A program made the position numbers and the translations under genes. DNA of 64,000 nt from Siphonodentalium dalli (lineage: Eukaryota; Mollusca; Scaphopoda; Gadilida; Siphonodentaliidae): positions 40,488,918-40,552,917 of the forward strand of contig CP136062.1 in the NCBI GenBank assembly GCA_032622095.1, in the 5' to 3' direction. The notes beneath the pieces are model-generated. The model was not told the DNA's origin, made no database searches, and was given only the letters and a program-made list of their open reading frames with translations. This document shows positions 47,087 to 60,832 of the stretch, piece by piece; the first letter of the stretch is position 1; the number at the start of each line of letters is the position of its first letter.

Positions 47087-50000
47087 TATATAGGTATCAC
47101 CACCACACAAATATATAGGTCTCCCCATCACATACATCTATAGGTATCCCCACCACACACATCTATATGTATCCGCACCACACACAGATCTATAGGTATC
47201 CCCACCACACACATATATAGGTATTCCCACAATACACATCTATAGTTATCCCCGCCACACACATATATAGGTATCACCACCACATACATATATAGGTATC
47301 CCCACCACACACATATATAGGTATCCCCACCACATACATATATAGGTATCACCACCACACACATATAGCTATCCCCGCCACATACATATAGGTATCCCCA
47401 CCACACACATATAGGTATCCCCACCACACACATATATAGGTATCACCACCACATACATCTATAGATATCACCACCACATACATCTATAGGTATCCCCACC
47501 ACATACATCTATAGGTATCCTCACCACACACATATATAGGTATCCCCACCACATACATCTATATGTATTCCCACCACACACATATATAGGTATCCCCACC
47601 ACACACATGTATAGGTATCCCCACCACATACATCTATAGGTATCCCCACACACACATAAAGGTATACCCGCCACACACATATATAGGTATCCCCACCACA
47701 CACATATATAGGTATCCCCACCACAACATCTACAGGTATCCCCACCACATACATATATAGGTATCCCCACCACATACATCTATAGGTATCCCCGCCACAC
47801 ACATCTATAGGTATCCTCACCACACACATATATAGGTATCCCCACCACATACATATATAGCTATCCCATCACATACAGCTATAGGTATCACCGCCACATA
47901 CATCTATAGGTATCCCCACCACATACATATATAGGTATCCCCGCCACACACATATATAGGTATCCCCACCACATACATCTATAGGTATCCCCATCACAAA
48001 CATATATAGGTATCCCCACCACATACATATATAGGTATCCCCACCACATACATATATAGCTATCCCCACCACATACATCTATAGGTATCACCGCCACATA
48101 CATCTATAGGTATCCCCACCACATACATATATAGGTATCCCCGCCACACACATATATAGGTATCCCCACCACACACATATATAGGTATCACCACCACACA
48201 CATATATAGGTATCCCCGCCACATACATATGTAGGTATCCCCACCACATACATATATAGGTATCACCACCACACACATATATAGGTATCCCCACCATATA
48301 CATATATAGGTATCCCCATCACATACATTTATAGGTATCCCCACCACACACATATATAGGTATCCCCACCACATACATATATAGGTATCCCCACCACATA
48401 CATATATAGGTATCCCCACCACATACATCTATAAGTGTACCCACCACACACATATATAGGTATCCCCACCACATACATCTATAGGTATCCCCACCACGCA
48501 CATATATAGGTATCCCCACCACATACATATATAGGTATCCCCACCACATACATATATAGGTATCCCCACCACATACATATATAGGTATCCCCACCACACA
48601 CATATATAGGTATCCCCACCACATACATAGATAGGTATCACCACCACACACATATAGGTATTCCCGCCACATACATATAGGTATCCCCACCAAACACATA
48701 TAGGTATCCCCACCACACACATCTATAGGTACCACCACCACATACATATATAGGTATCCCCAACACATACATATATAGGTATCCCCACCACATACATATA
48801 TAGGTATCCCCACCACATACATATATAGGTATCCCCACCACATACATCTATAGGTATCACAACCACAAACATATATAGGTATCCACACCACATACATATA
48901 TAGGTATCCCCACCACATACATATATAGCTATCCCCACCACATACATATATAGGTATCACCGCCACATACATCTATAGGTATCCCCACCACATACATATA
49001 TAGGTATCCCCGCCACACACATATTTAGCTATCCCCACCACACTCATATATAGGTATCACCACCACACACATAAATAGGTATCCCCGCCACATACATATG
49101 TAGGTATCCCCACCACATACATATATAGGTATCACCACCACACACATATATAGGTATCCCCACCACATACATATATAGGTATCCCATCACATACATATAT
49201 AGGTATCCCCACCACATACATATATAGGTATCCCCACCACATACATATATAGGTATCCCCATCACATACATCTATATGTATCCCCACCACACACATATAT
49301 AGGTATCCCCACCACATACATCTATAGGTATCCCCACCACGCACATATATAGGTATCCCCACCACATACATATATAGGTATCCCCACCACATACATCTAT
49401 AGGCATCCCCACCACATACATATATAGGTATCCCCACCACATACATATATATGTATCCGCACCACATACATATATAGGTATCCCCACCACATACATATAT
49501 AAGTATCCCCACCACATACATCTATAGGTATCCCCACCACATACATATATAGGTATCCCCAACACATACATCTATAGGTATCCCCACCACACACATCTAT
49601 ATGTATCCCCACCATACACATCTATAGGGATCCCCACCACACATATATATATAGGTATCCCCACCATACACATCTATATGTATCACCGCCACACACATAT
49701 ATAGGTAACCCCACCACATACATCTATTGGTATCCCCACCATACACATCTATAGGTATCCCCAACATACACATCTATATGTATCACCGCCACACTCATAT
49801 ATAGGTGTCCCCACCACACACATATATAGGTATCCCCACCACATACATATATAGGTATCACCACCACACACATATAGGTATCCCCGCCCCATACATATAG
49901 GTATCCCCACCACACACATATAGGTATCCCCACCACACACATATATAGGTATCAACACCACATACATCTATAGATATCACCACCACATACATCTATAGGT

Positions 50001-50788
50001 ATCCCCACCACATACATCTATAGGTATCCCCGCCACACACATCTATAGGTATCCTCACCACACACATATATAGGTATCCCCACCACATACATCTATATGT
50101 ATTCCCACCACACACATATATAGGTATCCCCACCACACACATATATAGGTATCCCCACCACATACATCTATAGGTATCCCCACACACACATAAAGGTATA
50201 CCCGCCACACACATCTATAGGTATCCCCACCACACACATATATAGGTATCCCCACCACAACATCTACAGGTATCCCCACCACATACATATATAGGTATCC
50301 CACCACATACATCTATAGGTATCCCCGCCACACACATCTATAGGTATCCTCACCACACACATATATAGGTATCCCCACCACATACATATATAGCTATCCC
50401 CATCACATACATCTATAGGTATCACCGCCACATACATCTATAGGTATCCCCACCACATACATATATAGGTATTCCCGCCACACACATATATAGGTATCCC
50501 CACCACATACATCTATTGGTATCCCCATCACAAACATATATAGGTATCCCCACCACATACATATATAGGTATCCCCACCACATACATATATAGCTATCCC
50601 CACCACATACATCTATAGGTATCACCGCCACATACATCTATAGGTATCCCCACCACATACATATATAGGTATCCCCGCCACACACATATATAGGTATCCC
50701 CACCACACACATATATAGGTATCACCACCACACACATATATAGGTATCCCCGCCACATACATATGTAGGTATCCCCACCACATACATA
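47087..50788 (+). repeat. 3.70-kb higher-order repeat, second copy
   Basis: It repeats 43,385-47,086 with few differences. Its last 1.1 kb takes part in the later 1,264-bp tandem duplication starting at 49,648. A subsegment near 46.7 and 47.87 kb is also shared at about 1,166 bp, so the 3.7-kb unit itself contains an older internal repeat. Confidence 0.83.
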
Positions 50789-50911
50789 TATAGGTATCAC
50801 CACCACACACATATATAGGTATCCCCACCATATACATATATAGGTATCCCCATCACATACATTTATAGGTATCCCCACCACACACATATATAGGTATCCC
50901 CACCACATACA
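49648..50911 (+). repeat. 1,264-bp tandem duplication, first copy
   Basis: It is followed directly by a copy at 50,912-52,175. Rare private changes are shared at the same relative place: TAGGTGTCC at 49,804 and 51,068, CCCCGCCCC near 49,885 and 51,149, a 24-bp TATCCCACC unit near 50,297 and 51,561, and TATTGGTAT near 50,515 and 51,779. I found no difference between the two copies by eye. Confidence 0.9.
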
Positions 50912-52175
50912 TATATAGGTATCCCCACCATACACATCTATATGTATCACCGCCACACACATATATAGGTAACCCCACCACATACATCTATTGGTATCCC
51001 CACCATACACATCTATAGGTATCCCCAACATACACATCTATATGTATCACCGCCACACTCATATATAGGTGTCCCCACCACACACATATATAGGTATCCC
51101 CACCACATACATATATAGGTATCACCACCACACACATATAGGTATCCCCGCCCCATACATATAGGTATCCCCACCACACACATATAGGTATCCCCACCAC
51201 ACACATATATAGGTATCAACACCACATACATCTATAGATATCACCACCACATACATCTATAGGTATCCCCACCACATACATCTATAGGTATCCCCGCCAC
51301 ACACATCTATAGGTATCCTCACCACACACATATATAGGTATCCCCACCACATACATCTATATGTATTCCCACCACACACATATATAGGTATCCCCACCAC
51401 ACACATATATAGGTATCCCCACCACATACATCTATAGGTATCCCCACACACACATAAAGGTATACCCGCCACACACATCTATAGGTATCCCCACCACACA
51501 CATATATAGGTATCCCCACCACAACATCTACAGGTATCCCCACCACATACATATATAGGTATCCCACCACATACATCTATAGGTATCCCCGCCACACACA
51601 TCTATAGGTATCCTCACCACACACATATATAGGTATCCCCACCACATACATATATAGCTATCCCCATCACATACATCTATAGGTATCACCGCCACATACA
51701 TCTATAGGTATCCCCACCACATACATATATAGGTATTCCCGCCACACACATATATAGGTATCCCCACCACATACATCTATTGGTATCCCCATCACAAACA
51801 TATATAGGTATCCCCACCACATACATATATAGGTATCCCCACCACATACATATATAGCTATCCCCACCACATACATCTATAGGTATCACCGCCACATACA
51901 TCTATAGGTATCCCCACCACATACATATATAGGTATCCCCGCCACACACATATATAGGTATCCCCACCACACACATATATAGGTATCACCACCACACACA
52001 TATATAGGTATCCCCGCCACATACATATGTAGGTATCCCCACCACATACATATATAGGTATCACCACCACACACATATATAGGTATCCCCACCATATACA
52101 TATATAGGTATCCCCATCACATACATTTATAGGTATCCCCACCACACACATATATAGGTATCCCCACCACATACA
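50912..52175 (+). repeat. 1,264-bp tandem duplication, second copy
   Basis: It appears identical to 49,648-50,911. The junction is visible: 50,886-50,911 reads as ordinary units of the 3.7-kb repeat, then jumps to CCCCACCATACACATC, which in the first copy follows the (AT)5 unit. After 52,175 the sequence resumes the 3.7-kb order. Confidence 0.9.
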
Positions 52176-54367
52176 TATATAGGTATCCCCACCACATACA
52201 TATATAGGTATCCCCACCACATACATCTATAAGTGTCCCCACCACAAACATATATAGGTATCCCCACCACATACATCTATAGGTATCCCCACCACGCACA
52301 TATATAGGTATCCCCACCACATACATATATAGGTATCCCCACCACATACATATATAGGTATCCCCACCACATACATATATAGGTATCCCCACCACACACA
52401 TATATAGGTATCCCCACCACATACATATATAGGTATCACCACCACACACATATAGGTATTCCCGCCACATACATATAGGTATCCCCACCAAACACATATA
52501 GGTATCCCCACCACACACATCTATAGGTACCACCACCACATACATATATAGGTATCCCCAACACATACATATATAGGTATCACCACCACATACATATATA
52601 GGTATCCCCACCACATACATCTATAGGTATCACAACCGCAAACATATATAGGTATCCACACCACATACATATATAGGTATCCCCACCACATACATATATA
52701 GCTATCCCCACCACATACATATATAGGTATCACCGCCACATACATCTATAGGTATCCCCAACACATACATATATAGGTATCCCCGCCACACACATATTTA
52801 GCTATCCCCACCACACTCATATATAGGTATCACCACCACACACATAAATAGGTATCCCCGCCACATACATATGTAGGTATCCCCACCGCATACATATATA
52901 GGTATCACCACCACACACATATATAGGTATCCCCACCACATACATATATAGGTATCCCATCACATACATATATAGGTATCCCCAACACATACATATATAG
53001 GTATCCCCACCACATACATATATAGGTATCCCCATCACATACATCTATATGTATCCCCACCACACACATATATAGGTATCCCCACCACATACATCTATAG
53101 GTATCCCCACCACGCACATATATAGGTATCCCCACCACATACATATATAGGTATCCCCACCACATACATCTATAGGCATCCCCACCACATACATATATAG
53201 GTATCCCCACCACATACATATATACGTATCCGCACCACATACATATATAGGTATCCCCACCACATACATATATAAGTATCCCCACCACATACATCTATAG
53301 GTATCCTCACCACATACATATATAGGTATCCCCAACACATACATCTATAGGTATCCCCACCACACACATCTATATGTATCCCCACCATACACATCTATAG
53401 GGATCCCCACCACACATATATATATAGGTATCCCCACCATACACATCTAAATGTATCACCGCCACACACATATATAGGTAACCCCACCACATACATCTAT
53501 TGGTATCCCCACCATATACATCTATAGGTATCCCCAACATACACATCTATATGTATCACCGCCACACTCATATATAGGTATCCCCACCACACACATATAT
53601 AGGTATCCCCACCACATACATATATAGGTATCACCACCACACACATATAGGTATCCCCGCCACATACATATAGGTATCCCCACCACACACATATAGGTAT
53701 CCCCACCACACACATATATAGGTATCACCACCACATACATCTATAGATATCACCACCACATACATCTATAGGTATCCCCACCACATACATCTATAGGTAT
53801 CCCCGCCACACACATCTATAGGTATCCTCACCACACACATATATAGGTATCCCCACCACATACATCTATATGTATTCCCACCACACACATATATAGGTAT
53901 CCCCACCACACACATATATAGGTATCCCCACCACATACATCTATAGGTATCCCCACACACACATAAAGGTATACCCGCCACACACATCTATAGGTATCCC
54001 CACCACACACATATATAGGTATCCCCACCACAACATCTACAGGTATCCCCACCACATACATATATAGGTATCCCCACCACATACATCTATAGGTATCCCC
54101 GCCACACACATCTATAGGTATCCTCACCACACACATATATAGGTATCCCCACCACATACATATATAGCTATCCCCATCACATACATCTATAGGTATCACC
54201 GCCACATACATCTATAGGTATCCCCACCACATACATATATAGGTATCCCCGCCACACACATATATAGGTATCCCCACCACATACATCTATAGGTATCCCC
54301 ATCACAAACATATATAGGTATCCCCACCACATACATATATAGGTATCCCCACCACATACATATATAG
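52176..54367 (+). repeat. 3.70-kb higher-order repeat, third copy (partial)
   Basis: It matches 48,375-50,593 at offsets of 3,798 bp, then 3,773 bp. The 25-bp drop marks loss of one unit near 52,570. GGATCC is at 53,401 with (AT)5. Its right end gives way near 54,368 to a block resembling the 2.5-kb region. Confidence 0.8.
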
Positions 54368-55540
54368 CTATCCCCACCACATACATATATAGGTATCACC
54401 GCCACATACATCTATAGGTATCCCCACCACATACATATATAGGTATCCCCGCCACACACATATATGGGTATTCCCACCACACACATATATAGGTATCACC
54501 ACCACACACATATATAGGTATCCCCGCCACATACATATGTAGGTATCCCCACCACATACATATATAGGTATCACCACCACACACATATATACGTATCCCC
54601 ACCACATACATATATAGGTATCCCATCACATACATATATAGGTATCCCCACCACATACATATATAGGTATCCCCACCACATACATATATAGGTATCCCCA
54701 TCACATACATCTATATGTATCCCCACCAGACACATATATAGGTATCCCCACCACATACATATATAGGTATTCCCATCACGCACATATATAGGTATCCCCA
54801 CCACATACATATATAGGTATCCCCACCACATACATCTATAGGTATCCCCACCACATACATATATAGGTATCCCCACCACATACATATATAGGTATCCCCA
54901 CCACATACATATATAGGTATCCCCACCACATACATATATAGGTATCCCCATCACATACATCTATATGTATCCCCACCACACACATATATAGGTATCCCCA
55001 CCACATACATATATAGGTATCCCCACCACATACATCTATAGGTATCCCCACCACATACATATATAGGTATCCCCACCACATACATATATAGGTATCCCCA
55101 CCACATACATATATAGGTATCCCCACCACATACATATATAAGTATCCCCACCACATACATCTATAGGTATCCCCACAACATACATATATAGGTATCCCCA
55201 ACACATACATCTATAGGTATCCCCACCACACCCATCTATAGGTATCCCCACCATACACATCTATAGGGATCCCCACCACACATATATATATATAGGTATC
55301 CCCACCATACACATCTATATGTATCACCGCCACACACATATATAGGTAACCCCACCACATACATCTATTGGTATCCCCACCATACACATCTATAGGTATC
55401 CCCACCATACACATCTATATGTATCACCGCCACACTCATATATAGGTATCCGCACCACATACATCTATAGGTATTACCACCACATACATGTATAGGTATC
55501 CCCACCACACACATATAGGTATCCTCACCACACACATATA
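54368..55540 (+). repeat. Block resembling 2,457-3,577, placed within the 3.7-kb family
   Basis: Variant order at 54,368-54,960 matches 2,457-3,049 at an offset of 51,911 bp. After about 188 bp of extra units it matches 2,937 onward at an offset of about 52,099 bp. It ends with GGATCC at 55,267, followed by (AT)6, as in the 2.6-kb repeat family. Its flanks belong to the 3.7-kb family, so the arrangement is mosaic. Confidence 0.72.
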
Positions 55541-57030
55541 TAGGTATCCTCACCATATACATATATAGGTATCCCCATCACATACATTTATAGGTATCCC
55601 CACCACACACATATATAGGTATCCCCACCACATACATATATAGGTATCCCCACCACATACATATATAGGTATCCCCACCACATACATCTATAAGTGTCCC
55701 CACCACACACATATATAGGTATCCCCACCACATACATCTATAGGTATCCCCACCACGCACATATATAGGTATCCCCACCACATACATATATAGGTATCCC
55801 CACCACATACATATATAGGTATCCCCACCACATACATATATAGGTATCCCCACCACACACATATATAGGTATCCCCACCACATACATATATAGGTATCAC
55901 CACCACACACATATAGGTATTCCCGCCACATACATATAGGTATCCCCACCAAACACATATAGGTATCCCCACCACACACATCTATAGGTACCACCACCAC
56001 ATACATATATAGGTATCCCCAACACATACATATATAGGTATCCCCACCACATACATATATAGGTATCCCCACCACATACATATATAGGTATCCCCACCAC
56101 ATACATCTATAGGTATCACAACCACAAACATATATAGGTATCCACACCACATACATATATAGGTATCACAACCACAAACATATATAGGTATCCACACCAC
56201 ATACATATATAGGTATCCCCACCACATACATATATAGCTATCCCCACCACATACATATATAGGTATCACCGCCACATACATCTATAGGTATCCCCTCCAC
56301 ATACATATATAGGTATCCCCGCCACACACATATTTAGCTATCCCCACCACACTCATATATAGGTATCACCACCACACACATAAATAGGTATCCCCGCCAC
56401 ATACATATGTAGGTATCCCCACCACATACATATATAGGTATCACCAACACACACATGTATAGGTATCCCCACCACATACATATATAGGTATCCCATCACA
56501 AACATATATAGGTATCCCCACCACATACATATATAGGTATCCCCACCACATACATATATAGGTATCCCGATCACATACATCTATATGTATCCCCACCACA
56601 CACATATATAGGTATCCCCACCACATACATCTATAGGTATCCCCACCACGCACATATATAGGTATCCCCACCACATATATATATAGGTATCCCCACCACA
56701 TACATCTATAGGCATCCCCACCACATACATATATAGGTATCCCCACCACATACATATATAGGTATCCGCACCACATACATATATAGGTATTCCCACCACA
56801 TACATATATAAGTATCCCCACCACATACATCTATAGGTATCCCCACCACATACATATATAGGTATCCCCAACAATTACATCTATAGGTATCCCCACCACA
56901 CACATCTATATGTATCCCCACCATACACATCTATAGGGATCCCCACCACACATATATATAGGTATCCCCACCATACACATCTATATGTATCACCGCCACA
57001 CACATATATAGGTAACCCCACCACATACAT
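55541..57030 (+). repeat. 3.70-kb higher-order repeat, further partial copy
   Basis: It matches 48,293-49,723 at an offset of 7,259 bp, changing to 7,309 bp. The 50-bp gain is an exact duplication of two units, 56,111-56,160 and 56,161-56,210. GGATCC is at 56,937 with only (AT)4 after it. No gene is present. Confidence 0.82.
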
Positions 57031-58180
57031 CTATTGGTATCCCCACCATACACATCTATAGGTATCCCCAACATACACATCTATATGTATCACCGCCACA
57101 CTCATATATAGGTATCCCCACCACATACATATATAGATATCCCCGCCACACACATATATATGTATCCCCGCCACATACATATATAGGTATCCCCGCCACA
57201 TACATATATAGGTATCCCCACCACACACATCTATAAGTATTCCCACCATATACATATATAGGTATCACCACCACACACATATATAGGTATCCCCACCACA
57301 CACATATATAGGTATCCCCGCCACATACATATATAGGTATCACCACCACACACATATATAGGTCTCCCAACCACATACATCTATAGGTATCCCCACCATA
57401 CACATCTATATGTATCCCCACCACACACAGATCTATAGGTATCCCCACCACACACATATATAGGTATTCCCACAATACACATCTATAGTTATCCCCGCCA
57501 CACACATATATAGGTATCCCCACCACATACATATATAGGTATCCCCACCACACACATATATAGGTATCCCCACCACATACATATATAGGTATCACCACCA
57601 CGCACATATAGGTATCCCCGCCACATACGTATAGGTATCCCCACCACACACATATAGGTATCCCCACCACACACATATATAGGTATCCACCACCACATAC
57701 ATATATAGGTATCCCCAACACATACATATATAGGTATCCCCACCATATACTTATATAGGTATCCCCACCACATACATATATAGGTATCACCACCACATAC
57801 ATCTATAGGTATCCCCACCACAAACATATATAGGTATCCCCACCACATACATATATAGGTATCCCCACCACATACATATATAGCTATCCCCACCACATAC
57901 ATATATAGGTATCACCGCCACATACATCTATAGGTATCCCCACCACATACGTATATAGGTATCCCCTCCACACACATATATAGGTATCCCCACCACAAAC
58001 ATATATAGGTATCACCACCACACACATATATAGGTATCCCCGCCACATACATATTTAGGTATCCCCACCACATACATATATAGGTATCACCACCACACAC
58101 ATATATAGGTATCCCCACCATATACATATATAGGTATCCCCATCACATACATTTATAGGTATCCCCACCACACACATATA
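57031..58180 (+). repeat. Transition segment to the right-end repeat
   Basis: It carries an AGATCT cassette at 57,429 of the ACCACACAC subtype, a triplet of 23-bp units near 57,600-57,660 and a CATACTTATATAGG unit near 57,748. The order of these resembles parts of 12.9-13.3 kb and 1.0-1.6 kb joined together. No unambiguous single source was found and no gene is present. Confidence 0.6.
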
Positions 58181-60832
58181 CAGGTATCCCCACCACATAC
58201 ATATATAGGTATCCCCACCACATACATATATAGGTATCCCCACCACATACATCTATAAGTGTCCCCGCCATACACATATATAGGTATCCTCACCACACAC
58301 ATCTATAGGTATCCCCACCACACACATATATAGGTATCGCCACCACACACATATATAGGTATCCCCACCACACACATATATAGGTATCCCCACCACACAC
58401 ATCTATATGTATCACCACCACATACATATATAGGTATCCCCACCACACACATATATAGGTATCCCCACGACATACATATATAGGTATCCCCACCACACAC
58501 ATATAGGTATCCTCATCACACACATATATAGGTATCCTCACCACACACATATATAGGTATCCCCGTCACATACATATATAGGTATCACCACCACATACAT
58601 CTATATATATCACCACCACATACATCTATAGGTATCCCCACCACATACATCTATAGGTATCCCCGCCACACACATCTATAGGTATCCTCACCACACACAT
58701 ATATAGGTATCCCCACCACAAACATCTATATGTATTCCCACAACACACATATATAGGTATCCCCACCACACACATATATAGGTATCCCCACCACATACAT
58801 CTATAGGTATCCCCACCACACACATATAGGTATACCCGCCACACACATCTATAGGTATCACCACCACATACATCTATAGGTATCCCCACCACATACATCT
58901 ATAGGTATCCCCGCCACACACATCTATAGGTATCCCTCACCACACACATATATAGGTATCCCCACCACATACATATATAGGTATCACCACCACACACATC
59001 TATAGGTATTACCACCACATACATCTATAGGTATCACCACCACATACATCTATAGGTATACATACCACATACATCTATAGGTATCCCCACCACATACATA
59101 TATAGGTATCACCACCACACACATCTGTAAGTATCCTCACCACACACATATATAGGTTTCCCCACCACATACATATATAGGTATCCCCACCACACACATA
59201 TATAGGTATCACCACCACAAACGTCTATATGTATCCCTACCACATACATCTATAGGTAACCCCACCACATACATATATAGGTATCCCCACCACATACATC
59301 TATAGGTATCCCCACCACACACATATATAGGTATCAACACCACACACATATATAGGTATCACCACCACATACATCTATAGGTATCCCCACCACATACATA
59401 TATAGGTATCTCCGCCACATACATATATAGGTATTACCACCACATACATATATAGGTATCCCCACCACACACATATATAGGTATCCCCACCACACACATA
59501 TATATGTATCCCCACCACACACATATATATAGGTATCCCCGCCACACACATATATAGGTATCCCCACCACATACATATATAGGTCTCCCCACCACATACA
59601 TCTATAGGTATCCCCACCACACACATCTATAGGTATCCTCACCACATACATATATAGGTATCCCCGCCACACACATATATAGGTATCCTCACCACACACA
59701 TCTATAGGTATCCCCACCACACACATATATAGGTATCGCCACCACACACATATATAGGTATCCCCACCACACACATCTATAGGTATCCCCACCACACACA
59801 TATATAGGTATCCCCACCACACACATATATAGGTATCCCCACCACACACATCCATAGGTATCCCCACCAAACACATATATAGGTATCCCCACCACATACA
59901 TATATAGGTATCCCCACCACATACATATATAGGTATCACCACCACATACATATATAGGTATCCTCACCACACACATCTATAGGTATCCCACCACACACAT
60001 ATATAGGTATCCCCACCACACACATCTATAGGTATCCCCACCACACACATCTATAGGTATCCCCACTACATACATATATATGTATCCCCACCACATACAT
60101 ATATAGGTATCCCCACCACATACATATATAGGTATCCCCACCACATACATATATAGGTATCCCCACCACACACATATATAGGTATCCCCACCACACACAT
60201 ATATAGGTATCCCCACCACACACATATATATAGGTATCCCCGCCACACACATATATAGGTATCCCCACCACATACATATATAGGTCTCCCCACCACATAC
60301 ATATATAGGTATCCCCACCACACACATCTATAGGTATCCCCACCACACACATATATTGGTATCACCACCACATATATATATAGGTATCCCCGCCACACAC
60401 ATATATAGGTATTCACGCCACATACATATATAGGTATCCCTACCACACACATCTATAGGTATCCCCACCATATACATATATAGGTATCACCACCACACAC
60501 ATATATAGGTATCACCACCACACACATATATAGGTCTCACCACCACATACATCTATAGGTATCCCCACCACACCCATCTATATGTATCCCCACCACACAC
60601 AGATCTATAGGTATCCCCACCAGCCACATATATAGGTATTCCCACAATACACATCTATAGTTATCCCCGCCACACACATATATAGGTATCACCACCACAT
60701 ACATATATAGGTATCCCCACCACACACATATATAGGTATCCCCACCACATACATATATAGGTATCACCACCACATACATATATAGGTATCCCCAACACAT
60801 ACATATATAGGTATCCCCACCATATACTTATA
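58180..60832 (+). repeat. 2,652-bp higher-order repeat, first copy
   Basis: The ATAAGTGTC and CCGCCATACAC units near 58,256 recur near 60,910 and 63,560. AGATCT at 60,601 recurs at 63,253, exactly 2,652 bp on. The block from about 59.3 to 60.8 kb shares its variant order, including the ACCAGCC subtype after AGATCT, with 18.7-21.1 kb, about 40 kb to the left. Confidence 0.87.

Noticed and set aside
57056-57802. Longest minus-strand open frame (248 codons), and others at 42,214-42,930 (238) and 1,847-2,500 (217)
   Set aside because: They translate the 25-bp unit into a 25-residue cycle. The same cycle appears in all three minus frames, frame ends fall at unit variants, and nothing resembles a start context, intron or domain. 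They are by-products of the repeat.
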